A stretch of 49,751 nt of DNA from Belnapia mucosa (GTDB lineage Bacteria; Pseudomonadota; Alphaproteobacteria; Acetobacterales; Acetobacteraceae). The stretch's first letter is position 1. Every line of letters starts with the position of its first letter. A model generated the notes under the pieces. That model was given only the letters and a program-made list of their open reading frames with translations, had not been told where the DNA came from and did no database searches. A program made the translations under genes and the position numbers. This document shows positions 24,619-32,500 of the stretch, piece by piece. The stretch is from contig NZ_JAEUXJ010000022.1 of NCBI RefSeq assembly GCF_016775475.1, positions 1-49,751 of the forward strand. The letters are read 5' to 3'.

Positions 24619-26082
24619 CTAGTCCTCGGCTGAGGCCGCGACCATGGCCTCCTGCGGCGGCACCGTGCCCGGGCGCGGATCGAGCGGCACCAGCCGGTCG
24701 AGGCCCGAGATCGCCTCGAACATCGCCCCGGCCTGCAGCGCCAGCGCCTCCTGCCGCGGTGGCGCGGCGATCTGCAGTCCGACCGGGCGGCCATGCCCGT
24801 CGAAGCCGCAGGGCACGGCCAAGGCCGGGCAGCCGCCCAGGGTGATGGCGGCATTCAGCATGGAGGCGGCCATGTAATTCTCGAGCTTCCGGCCGGCGAC
24901 GCTTTCCGGATGGCGCAGCATCACGTCGAAGGCGGGCGTCGCCGCGCCGGGCGTCACCAGCACGTCATACTGCCGGAAGAAGGCGGCGAGGCGCCGGTAC
25001 CAGGCCGCGCGCTCCCGCTCCGCCCAGGCCAGCTGGCTCGGCGTCGCGGCGAGGCCGCGCTCGGTGTTCCAGATGATGTCGGGCTTCAGCAGGTCGCGGT
25101 GGGTGCGCAGCTGTTCCTCCCGGTCGACAACGAAATGCTGGCTGCGGAGGATCAGGAAGGCCTCCTGTAAGGCGGCGAGTTCGGGTGCCGCTTCCTCCAC
25201 CGTGCAGCCGGCTTCCTCGAAGCGGCGGACCGCGGCGGTGCAGATCGCCCGCGTCTCCCGATCCACCGGCAGGGCGCCGTGGAAATCGGCGGTGAAGCCG
25301 ATCCGCAGCGGGCGCGGCGCCAGGGATTGGGCATAGGACGTGGCCGGTGCGTCATAGGTCAGCGGATCATTGAGGTCCCAGCCCGCCATGGTGTCGAGGA
25401 AGAGCGCCACATCGGCGACGCTGCGCCCCATCGGCCCATGCACCGAAAGCGGCGAGAAGAGGTTGTTCGCCGTTCCCCGCGTGACCCGCCCCGGCGAGGG
25501 CCGCAGCCCCACCACGCTGCAATAGGTGCCCGGCCGCCGCAGGCTGCCAGCATGGTCGGTGCCATGCGCTAGCCAGGCTTCCCCCGTCGCCACCGAGACG
25601 GCGCCGCCGCCGGTGCTGCCGCCGCAGGTCAGGGCGGTGTTCCAGGGGTTGCGGGTGCGGCCGAAGACCTCGTTGAAGGTGGAGCCGCCGGCGCCGAATT
25701 CCGGCGTGTTGGACTTGCCGAGCACGATGCCGCCCAGCGCCTCGATCCGTTCGACCAGCGGATGGGACCGCGCCGGGACATGGTCGCGGAAGATGGGCGA
25801 GCCATAGGTGGTCCGCACCCCGGCGACGTCCGTCAGATCCTTGATCGTCACCGGCAGGCCGCCGAGCCAGCCCGGCTCCCCGGCGCGCTCCGCCCCAACG
25901 CCCGCCATGAGCCGCCGCGCATGGTCCCGCGCGCGGTCGAGGCAGAGGGTCGGCAGGGCATTCACCGCCGGCTCGACCTCGGCGATCCGCGCGGCGGCGG
26001 CCTCGACCAGCTCCAACGGCGAGACCTCGCGGCGGCGGAGGCGGGCGACAGCCTCGGTGGCAGTGAGCTGGATCAGGGACAT
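24619..26082 (-). CDS. Amidase-signature family hydrolase
   Basis: The product is 487 residues. The Ser-cisSer-Lys triad is visible as Lys81 (PVTIKDLTD), Ser156 (CGGSTGGGAV) and Ser180 (GTDHAGSLRRPG). The order and spacing match the amidase signature family that includes GatA and many amide hydrolases. No GatB or GatC neighbour occurs, so it is a catabolic amidase rather than the tRNA amidotransferase. It lies 29 nt upstream of the nicotinamidase and 42 nt downstream of the alcohol dehydrogenase on the same strand. The substrate is unknown. Confidence 0.92.
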   Translation of the reverse strand: MSLIQLTATEAVARLRRREVSPLELVEAAAARIAEVEPAVNALPTLCLDRARDHARRLMAGVGAERAGEPGWLGGLPVTIKDLTDVAGVRTTYGSPIFRDHVPARSHPLVERIEALGGIVLGKSNTPEFGAGGSTFNEVFGRTRNPWNTALTCGGSTGGGAVSVATGEAWLAHGTDHAGSLRRPGTYCSVVGLRPSPGRVTRGTANNLFSPLSVHGPMGRSVADVALFLDTMAGWDLNDPLTYDAPATSYAQSLAPRPLRIGFTADFHGALPVDRETRAICTAAVRRFEEAGCTVEEAAPELAALQEAFLILRSQHFVVDREEQLRTHRDLLKPDIIWNTERGLAATPSQLAWAERERAAWYRRLAAFFRQYDVLVTPGAATPAFDVMLRHPESVAGRKLENYMAASMLNAAITLGGCPALAVPCGFDGHGRPVGLQIAAPPRQEALALQAGAMFEAISGLDRLVPLDPRPGTVPPQEAMVAASAED

Positions 26083-26124
26083 CGGCCTTGTCCTTCCCTT
26101 CGAGGCTGTCGCTGTGCCGTGTGG

Positions 26125-27186
26125 CTAATTCGGCAGGATCACGCCCTTGCCGGAGGTCTGCTGGTCGAACAGCTTGTAGGCCTCCTCCGCCTGATCCAGC
26201 CGCCAGCGATGGGTGAAGAGCTTGTCGACCGGAATGCCGCGATCGGCGATGTAGCGGGCGCATTCGGCCTGCCCCACCGTCGAGAAGGTCCAGGAGCCGA
26301 TCAGCGTCACCTGCCGCCGCAGCATGTCCGGGCTGACATCAAGCGTGACCTCGCCGCCCTCGCCGACATAGCAGGCCTTGCCCCAGGTGCGGACGCAACG
26401 CACCGCCTGGGCCCGCGCCTGGGGCGAGGAGGAAGCATCAAGCGAGAGATGCGCGCCGAGCCCATGCGTGGCGTCCTTGATGGCGCCGACCACGTCATTG
26501 GTCTCGATCGGGTTGATCAGGATGTCGGCGCCGAATTCCTTGGCGCGCCCGAGCCGCTCCGGGCTGGTGTCGAGCGCGATCACCCGCGCGCCCATGGTCG
26601 AGGCGAGCTGCGTCGCCGAGAGCCCGACCGGGCCCTGGCCGAAGATCGCGATGGTATGGTCGCCTTGCAGGCCGAGCCGTTGCAGCGCGCCCCATGCCGT
26701 GCCGGTGCCGCAGGAGATGGCGGCGCCCGTCTCGAAGGAGAGTTCCTCGGGCAGTGTCACCACCGTCCGCGCCGGGCAGATCATGTAATTGGCATGCGCG
26801 CCATGCCCGGTCGCGCCATAGACCTGGTCGACGCCGTCGTCGCAGAGCTGCATCCAGCCGGTCGAGCATTGCGGGCAGACGCCGCAGCCGACGTAATGGT
26901 GCTGCATCGCCCGCTGGCCGACCCGCGCCTGCTTCGAGGAGACGTTCTTCCCCACCGCGACCACCACACCGCAGGGCTCATGCCCGCGAATGATCGGGCC
27001 CTGGAGCCCCTTGGTGAAGCCGAGCGAGGCTGAGCCGCCACCGGCCGGGGCGCGATAGTATTTCAGGTCGCTGCCGCACATGCCGGAGGCCTTGATCTCC
27101 AGCACCACATCATCGGGCCCGGGGGTCGGGTCCGGGAAGTCCTGCAAGGCCAATTGCCGGTCGCCGAGGAAGACCACGCCCTTCAT
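26125..27186 (-). CDS. Zinc-dependent alcohol dehydrogenase-like protein (MDR)
   Basis: The start is the ATG at 27186 (MKGVVFLGDRQLALQDF), with GGGAGGGAATGGC in front. The product is 353 residues. Catalytic zinc ligands are Cys37 (GMCGSD) and His69-Glu70 (RGHEPCG). Structural zinc cysteines lie in GCGVCPQCSTGWMQLC. The NAD(P) fold has IFGQGPVGLSATQLA. This is the medium-chain dehydrogenase family, nearest in pattern to sorbitol/threonine dehydrogenase-like members; the substrate is unknown. It is the first gene of the minus-strand group running to the UxaA-like gene. Confidence 0.92.
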   Translation of the reverse strand: MKGVVFLGDRQLALQDFPDPTPGPDDVVLEIKASGMCGSDLKYYRAPAGGGSASLGFTKGLQGPIIRGHEPCGVVVAVGKNVSSKQARVGQRAMQHHYVGCGVCPQCSTGWMQLCDDGVDQVYGATGHGAHANYMICPARTVVTLPEELSFETGAAISCGTGTAWGALQRLGLQGDHTIAIFGQGPVGLSATQLASTMGARVIALDTSPERLGRAKEFGADILINPIETNDVVGAIKDATHGLGAHLSLDASSSPQARAQAVRCVRTWGKACYVGEGGEVTLDVSPDMLRRQVTLIGSWTFSTVGQAECARYIADRGIPVDKLFTHRWRLDQAEEAYKLFDQQTSGKGVILPN

Positions 27187-27240
27187 GCCATTCCCTCCCA
27201 TTGCGGGCGCGCGGCCCGAGGGAGGCATGATGGGCGGAGA

Positions 27241-27271
27241 GCGCCGGCCGGGCAAACCCCCCGGCCGGCGC
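27241..27271 (-). terminator. Strong hairpin after the RNA helicase gene
   Basis: GCGCCGGCCGGG (27241-27252), loop CAAACCC, CCCGGCCGGCGC (27260-27271) is a perfect 12-bp stem 8 nt after the helicase stop. It separates the helicase from the dehydrogenase group. The flank has no T-run, as is common at such GC content. Confidence 0.55.
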
Positions 27272-27279
27272 CCCATTGC

Positions 27280-28728
27280 TTAATCGTCGCCGCCGACGCT
27301 CCAGGTGCGGTCACGGCTGCCCGGCTTGGAGCCCCCGTCACGGAAATCGCCGTCGCGCCAGTTGCGGTCCCGCCGCGTGGCCTCGCCCATCGCTGCCGGC
27401 ATGGCCCGTCGGCGGGTCTGGTTGGCGCCAGCCGCGGCGGGGCGCTGCCCACCCGGCTGGCCCTGCGGCCGCGGCGCATGGCCGGACCGCTGCGGGCCCG
27501 GCGCGCCGCGCCCGCGGCCCTGACCGCCACCACCACGATGCCCTTGCGGCCGCCCAGCCGAACGGCCGGCCTGCACCGGCCGCGTCACCGGGCTCGACTG
27601 GTCCAGCCGATGGTCCTCGGCCGGGATCGGGGTGCGGATCAGCTTCTCGACCGCCCAGAGCTTGTCGAGATCCTCAGCCGCCACCAGCGCCACCGCCTCA
27701 CCCGAGGCGCCGGCCCGCGCGGTGCGACCGATGCGGTGGACATAGCTCTCCGGCACGTCCGGCAGGTCGTACTGCACCACATGGGTGACGTTATCGACGT
27801 CGATGCCGCGGGCGGCGATGTCGGTCGCCACCAGGATCGGCGCGCTGCCCTCGCGGAACTCCTGCAGGGCCCGCTCGCGCTGGCCCTGGCTCTTGTTGCC
27901 GTGGATGGCATTGGCCTGCAGCCCGTCCTGCGCCAGCTGCTTCACCACGCGGTCGGCGCCATGCTTGGTGCGGGCGAAGACCAGGGTGCGGCCGACGCCT
28001 TCACCCTGCAGCAGCTTCGCCAGGAGCTGGCGCTTCCGCGCCGTCTCGACATGCAGGACGCGCTGGGCGACTCGCTCGGCGGTGGTGGCGACGGGCGCCA
28101 CCTCGACCCGCGCCGGGTCGCGCAGCAGCTCCCCGGCCAGGCGGCCGATCTCGGTCGGCATGGTGGCGGAGAAGAACAGGGTCTGCCGGGCCTTCGGCAG
28201 GGTGGGGATCAGCTTGCGGATGGCGGGCAGGAAGCCCTTGTCCAGCATCTGGTCCGCCTCATCCAGCACCAGCACCTCGACCCGGTCGAGCCGCGCCGTG
28301 CCGGCCGCCATATGGTCGAGCAGGCGGCCCGGCGTCGCCACCAGCACGTCGATGCCGGCCGCCAGCGCCCGCCGCTGCCCGCCATGCGGCACGCCGCCGA
28401 AGACGGTCGCCACGCTGAAGCCGAGATGCGCCCCATAGGCCTTGAAGCTGTCGGCGATCTGCGAGGCGAGCTCGCGGGTCGGGGACAGGACCAGCGCCCG
28501 GCAGCCGCCGCGCGGCGGCCGGCCGCCCTTGGCCGCGAGGGCATGCAGGATCGGCAGGGCAAAGGCCGCGGTCTTGCCGGTGCCGGTCTGGGCGATGCCG
28601 AGCAGGTCGCGCCCCTCGAGCACGAGGGGGATGGCCTGGGCCTGAATCGGGGTGGGAGTCGTGTAGCCGGCCTCCTCCAGCGCGCGCAGGATGGGCGCGG
28701 CGAGGCCAAGTTCGGTGAAGCTTGTCAC
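27280..28728 (-). CDS. DEAD-box ATP-dependent RNA helicase, RhlE-like
   Basis: The start is probably GTG at 28726-28728 (MTSFTELGLAAPIL), giving 482 residues; the frame stays open further upstream without family sequence. Motifs in order: Q-motif PTPIQAQAIP, Walker A AQTGTGKT (46-53), PTRELASQI, DEAD in LVLDEADQMLDKGF, SAT in FFSATMP, TDIAARGIDVDNV and HRIGRTARAG. The last 100 residues are a disordered Arg/Gly/Gln tail with GQGRGRGAPGPQRSGHAPR, likely RNA-binding. No good ribosome-binding site is seen. The leader is rich in hairpins. Roles in such families include cold growth, rRNA maturation and RNA decay. Confidence 0.9.
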   Translation of the reverse strand: MTSFTELGLAAPILRALEEAGYTTPTPIQAQAIPLVLEGRDLLGIAQTGTGKTAAFALPILHALAAKGGRPPRGGCRALVLSPTRELASQIADSFKAYGAHLGFSVATVFGGVPHGGQRRALAAGIDVLVATPGRLLDHMAAGTARLDRVEVLVLDEADQMLDKGFLPAIRKLIPTLPKARQTLFFSATMPTEIGRLAGELLRDPARVEVAPVATTAERVAQRVLHVETARKRQLLAKLLQGEGVGRTLVFARTKHGADRVVKQLAQDGLQANAIHGNKSQGQRERALQEFREGSAPILVATDIAARGIDVDNVTHVVQYDLPDVPESYVHRIGRTARAGASGEAVALVAAEDLDKLWAVEKLIRTPIPAEDHRLDQSSPVTRPVQAGRSAGRPQGHRGGGGQGRGRGAPGPQRSGHAPRPQGQPGGQRPAAAGANQTRRRAMPAAMGEATRRDRNWRDGDFRDGGSKPGSRDRTWSVGGDD

Positions 28729-28750
28729 AGTGATACGATATCCAGAGCAC

Positions 28751-28810
28751 GCGGCGCCTGACGCGGACCCGGTCCGGGGTCGCCGCGGGGTTTCAGGTGG
28801 AGACCCCGCG
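28751..28810 (-). promoter_or_regulatory. Structured leader region of the RNA helicase gene
   Basis: Upstream of the GTG start there are two adjacent hairpins: GACCC (28766-28770) with GGGTC (28777-28781), and an 11-bp stem of 28784-28794 with 28800-28810 (loop of 5 nt, one non-Watson-Crick pair). DEAD-box genes are often controlled through long folded leaders; whether this is so here is inference. No promoter is clear. Further on, 28923-28938 (GGCCGC, TCAC, GCGGCC) is another stem in the gap before moaB. Confidence 0.3.
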
Positions 28811-29025
28811 TGGCTGGGTCGATCCGGAAGAGAGCTTCCTGTGCGCCGGCAGTTCGACCGGGTCCCGCTTCGCCCAGCAAAGGCAGCCAAAAGGCCGCGC
28901 GCGGACTGAAAGGGGACAGGGTGGCCGCTCACGCGGCCGGGCACCACCGGGGCGTGACGCCGCCGGTGCCCTCTAGATGCGCCTTCGCGGTTGCGAAAGC
29001 AAGGGGGATAGGCTCGCCCCGGACT

Positions 29026-29565
29026 TCACGCCGCCCGCATATGCTCCTTCAGCCGCGGCATCAGCTCCACCAGGTTGCAGGGCCGGTGCCGGGCATCGAG
29101 CTGGAACAGCAGGATATCGTCCCAGGCATCCTTGCAGGCCCCGGTCGAGCCGGGCAGGGCAAAGAGATAGGTGCCGTTCGCCACGCCGCCGAGCGCCCGG
29201 CTCTGCATCGTGCTGGTGCCGATCTTGCGGTAGCTGAGCATCCGGAACAGCTCGCCGAAGCCCTCGATCTCCTTCTCCAGCACCCGCTTGAAGGCCTCCG
29301 GCGTCACGTCCCGGCCGGTGATGCCGGTCCCGCCCGTGGTGATGCCGCAATCGATCGTGGGGTCGGCGATCCAGCGCCGCAGCACCGCCTCGATCGCATC
29401 CGCCTCGTCGCGCACGATCTCCCGCGCCACGCAGCGATGCCCGGCGCCCTCGATCCGCTCCTGCAGGGTCTGGCCGGAGCGGTCGGAGGCCATATCCCGC
29501 GTGTCGGAGACGGTAAGGACAGCGATATTGACCGGGATGAAGGGCAGGCTTTCGTCGATCGGCAT
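29026..29565 (-). CDS. moaB: Molybdenum cofactor biosynthesis protein MoaB
   Basis: The product is 179 residues, normal for MoaB. It shows VNIAVLTVSDTRDMASDRSG, the pterin-binding GITTGGTGITGRDVTPEAF, and the late NGTYLFALPGSTGACKDAWD. MoaB/MogA-type proteins adenylate molybdopterin before Mo insertion. Many proteobacterial MoaB proteins are kept although their exact role is debated. It lies 26 nt after the lytic transglycosylase gene on the same strand and is probably co-transcribed. Confidence 0.95.
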   Translation of the reverse strand: MPIDESLPFIPVNIAVLTVSDTRDMASDRSGQTLQERIEGAGHRCVAREIVRDEADAIEAVLRRWIADPTIDCGITTGGTGITGRDVTPEAFKRVLEKEIEGFGELFRMLSYRKIGTSTMQSRALGGVANGTYLFALPGSTGACKDAWDDILLFQLDARHRPCNLVELMPRLKEHMRAA

Positions 29566-29591
29566 GGGGGCGGCTCCTGTCGCGCGATCCC

Positions 29592-31469
29592 CTAACGTAG
29601 CGCAGCCCCACGCCGGCGCAGCAGGGCCGTCACCTCCTCGGGCCCGGCGAATTTCGGGAAATTGCCGGCGGCGATCTGGTCGAGGCTCGGCGTCGGCAGG
29701 CCGAGCCGGCTGGCATAGATCCAGGAATAGGCCATCACCCGCTGCACGAAGCCGCGCGTCTCATCGATCGGGATCGCCTCGATGAAGAGGAAGGGGTCGT
29801 CCCGGTGGCCGCTGACCGGCAGCCATTTCTGCAGATTGCCCGGCCCGGCATTATAGGCGGCCAGCAGGCGGATCAGGTTGCCGTCCACCACCTCATGCCG
29901 TGCGAGGTAATGCACGTAGCGCTGGCCGAGCTCGAGCGAGAAGCCGGGATCGTGCAGCCGGTCGATATTGTCGGCCGAGAGCGAGGGGTCGCCCGCCACA
30001 TAGCTGGCCGTTGCCGGCATCATCTGGAGAATACCCCGGGCCCCGGCGGGCGAGACCGCGGCCGGATCGAAGCGGCTTTCCTGCAAGGCGAGGGCATAGA
30101 GTAGCGACGGGTCCACCCGGAACCCGCCCTGGGGCAGCAGCCGCGGCAGCGGGAAGCGGGCGAAGTCGCGCGGCCGGCCATCCGCCCTCTGGCTGGCGGC
30201 GGCGAGCTGCGAGGCGAGGCCGTTCATCCCCGCCGTGGCCGCGACCGAGAGCATGGCCCGCAGCAGGCCGGGATGGTTGCGCGCCTGACCCCAGATCTGC
30301 CGCAGCTCCGCCTCGGCCCGCTCCGCTTGACCGATCTGCAACAGGGCGAGGGCGCGCCAGCCGCCGGCGGTCTCGGCGACCGCGGCGGTTTCCGCCTCGC
30401 CGGCCAGCTCACCCTCCCAGGCGAAGCTGGCGCCGAGGCCGAGCGAGCGGCGCGCGACGAGGCCGTAGAAGGTCCGCGGCTCCTGCGCCGCCTGCATCAT
30501 CCAGGAGACATAGAGCTGCGGCCGGCGGGCGCGGACGGCGGCGCGGGCGGTCCAGAAGGCGGCCGCGGAGCGGAGGGCAGGCGCCGCGGTCTCGGTCCGC
30601 GCCGCGCGCTCGAAATAGGGCAGGGCCGCCTCGTAGCGTTCCATGCCCCAGGCGGCGAGGCCGGCGGCCATGGCGGCAACGCCGTTGTCGCGGCGCTCCG
30701 GTGCCGCGCGCACGGTCTCGGCGGCGATGCGGAAGGCGTCCTCGTCCCGCCCGGCGCGGAACAGGCCCATGGCCAGGTCGGCCTTGAGCAGGGTGGCATA
30801 GGCCGGCGTCACGCCGCGGCTGCGGGCGATCAGGGCCAGCGCCGCGGCCGCATTCCCCTCCCGCGCCCGGTCGCGGACGGCGCGGTCGAGGCCGGGATTG
30901 CGGGTGACGGCGGCGGCGTCCCATTCCTCGGGCGCCAGGGACTGGCCGGGCTGGAGAGCGTCCGGCGCCTCGGGCGGGGGCGGCAGGGCCGTGCCGCGCG
31001 GCGTCATCTCCGCCAGCAGGTCATGGATGCGCGGGGCGTCCGGATGGTCGGGATATTGCGCCAGCCAGGACTGCAACTCGGCCGGGCCGGGGCGGGGGCC
31101 GGGGCGAAGCCAGCGATCGGCCAGCACCTGGCCGAGCAGCCGCCGGTCCTCCAGCCGCTCGGTCTCCCGCTCCGCGCCGGCTCGGTCGCCGCGCGCCTGG
31201 GCCTGGAAGATGCGGCGCAGCCGGGCCGCGTCCGAAGGGGCGAGGACCTGCGGCAAGCCGGCCACTCCGCCAGGCGGGGCGGGGCGGGGCAGGATCATCG
31301 CGGTCTGTCCGAGCGGGGCCGGAGAGGTGGATGCGAGTCTGGCGGTCGAGTCTGCGGCCCTTTGCGCCAGGGCGGGGGCGGATGCCCCTGCCACCAGCAC
31401 CGCGCCCAGCAGGACCCTGCGGAGCAGGGGGCGAAGGGCGGCTCGGGCCATGGGGCTGATCGCGCGCAT
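29592..31469 (-). CDS. Soluble lytic murein transglycosylase (Slt70-like)
   Basis: The product is 625 residues. The N-terminus (about 1-37) is a signal peptide ending ASAPALAQ. A long alpha-helical superhelix region follows (about 80-440). The catalytic SLT domain begins near 455, with catalytic Glu464 in ALQESRFDPAAVS, then GARGILQMMPATASYVAG and LLAAYNAGPGNLQKWL. It cleaves peptidoglycan glycan strands to anhydro-muropeptides in the periplasm. The order UDG - slt - moaB suggests one transcription unit, with a 139-nt gap in front that holds a palindrome. Confidence 0.94.
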   Translation of the reverse strand: MRAISPMARAALRPLLRRVLLGAVLVAGASAPALAQRAADSTARLASTSPAPLGQTAMILPRPAPPGGVAGLPQVLAPSDAARLRRIFQAQARGDRAGAERETERLEDRRLLGQVLADRWLRPGPRPGPAELQSWLAQYPDHPDAPRIHDLLAEMTPRGTALPPPPEAPDALQPGQSLAPEEWDAAAVTRNPGLDRAVRDRAREGNAAAALALIARSRGVTPAYATLLKADLAMGLFRAGRDEDAFRIAAETVRAAPERRDNGVAAMAAGLAAWGMERYEAALPYFERAARTETAAPALRSAAAFWTARAAVRARRPQLYVSWMMQAAQEPRTFYGLVARRSLGLGASFAWEGELAGEAETAAVAETAGGWRALALLQIGQAERAEAELRQIWGQARNHPGLLRAMLSVAATAGMNGLASQLAAASQRADGRPRDFARFPLPRLLPQGGFRVDPSLLYALALQESRFDPAAVSPAGARGILQMMPATASYVAGDPSLSADNIDRLHDPGFSLELGQRYVHYLARHEVVDGNLIRLLAAYNAGPGNLQKWLPVSGHRDDPFLFIEAIPIDETRGFVQRVMAYSWIYASRLGLPTPSLDQIAAGNFPKFAGPEEVTALLRRRGAALR

Positions 31470-31484
31470 GGCCCGTTCCCGTTA

Positions 31485-31499
31485 CCGGTCTATGACCGG
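31485..31499. promoter_or_regulatory. Short palindrome upstream of the lytic transglycosylase gene
   Basis: CCGGTC (31485-31490), TAT, GACCGG (31494-31499) is a perfect 6-bp inverted repeat, 16 nt before the ATG on the minus strand. It could be a hairpin near the ribosome-binding region or an operator half-site pair. No binding protein can be named. Confidence 0.3.
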
Positions 31500-31608
31500 G
31501 AGAGGCAACCCCCTATCTGCGAGATCATTCCGAGACGAAGCACAGCCATGCGTTGAATTTCCCGGCAGGGTGGTGAAAAATCATGAACGGCGCCGAGATC
31601 TTTCCGAA

Positions 31609-32406
31609 CTAATTCCCATCCAGCGTCCGACGCAACAGCAGCAGGTCGCTCCAGGCATCGCGCTTCGCTGAGGGTGTTCGCAGCAGATAGGCAGGATGCA
31701 GTGTGGCGAGGGCGGGAATCTCCATATCGGGAGAAACCGTTACTTGATGCCAACGTCCGCGGAGCCGCGTGATCCCCTCGCGTGAGCGCAGCAAGGCCTT
31801 GGCTGCGACGCCGCCCAGCAGCACCAGCCGGCGCGGCCGGGCCAGTTCGACATGCCGAAGAATAAAGGGGAGGAAGAGCGCGATCTCGGCATCGGTCGGA
31901 GTGCGGTTGCCGGGCGGGCGGAAGGGCAGGATGTTGGTGATGTAGAAATCCCGCTCCCGGCTGAGGCCGACCGAGGCCAGCATCCGGTCGAGCAACTGGC
32001 CGGAGACGCCGACGAAGGGGCGGCCCAGCCGATCCTCATCTGCCCCCGGCGCCTCGCCGATCAGCATCAGGCCGGCATCGGGCACGCCATCGGCGAAGAC
32101 CAGGTTCGTCGCCGTCTCGCGGAGGGGGCTGCCCTCGAATTGCGCCATGGCCTCGCGCAGCGCGGGCAGGCTGTCGGCGCCGGCGGCCAGCTCCGCGGCG
32201 CGGGTGGCGGCTGGAGGCTGGGCCCGGAGCGGCGTGGCGGCGAGGGGGCGCGGGGCCGGCCGCGGCGCGGGCTCGGGCGGGGCGGCCGGGGCCGGGTCGC
32301 GGCGGGCGGTGCGGTCCAGCGGGGCTTCGGCCAGCGCCTCGTCCACGCCCCAGTCGAGCTGGAGCCGAAGGGCCGCGATCAGCGCTTCCTGTGTCTCCGC
32401 CTCCAT
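31609..32406 (-). CDS. Family-4-like uracil-DNA glycosylase without cysteines
   Basis: The start is the ATG at 32406 (MEAETQEALIAALR), giving 265 residues. A Pro/Ala-rich linker (about 31-70) precedes the catalytic part. Motif 1 is GEAPGADEDRLGRPFVG, followed by YITNILPFRPPGNRTPT, and the late motif is LHPAYLLR. It excises uracil from DNA. Classical family-4 enzymes bind a 4Fe-4S cluster through four Cys, but this protein has no cysteine at all; the usual Cys sites read FEGSPLR, ILPFRPP and LFLPFI. It resembles the Fe-S-free branch known from alphaproteobacteria. It is divergent from the ETF-QO gene, 94 nt apart. Confidence 0.92.
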   Translation of the reverse strand: MEAETQEALIAALRLQLDWGVDEALAEAPLDRTARRDPAPAAPPEPAPRPAPRPLAATPLRAQPPAATRAAELAAGADSLPALREAMAQFEGSPLRETATNLVFADGVPDAGLMLIGEAPGADEDRLGRPFVGVSGQLLDRMLASVGLSRERDFYITNILPFRPPGNRTPTDAEIALFLPFILRHVELARPRRLVLLGGVAAKALLRSREGITRLRGRWHQVTVSPDMEIPALATLHPAYLLRTPSAKRDAWSDLLLLRRTLDGN

Positions 32407-32500
32407 CCTCGCCCCCGCCAACGGCCTATATTCCTGCCCCCGGGGTTCCGCGCAACCCGAAGCGACGCTACATGCGAGGGCGAACCAGGAGGAGCCAGGC

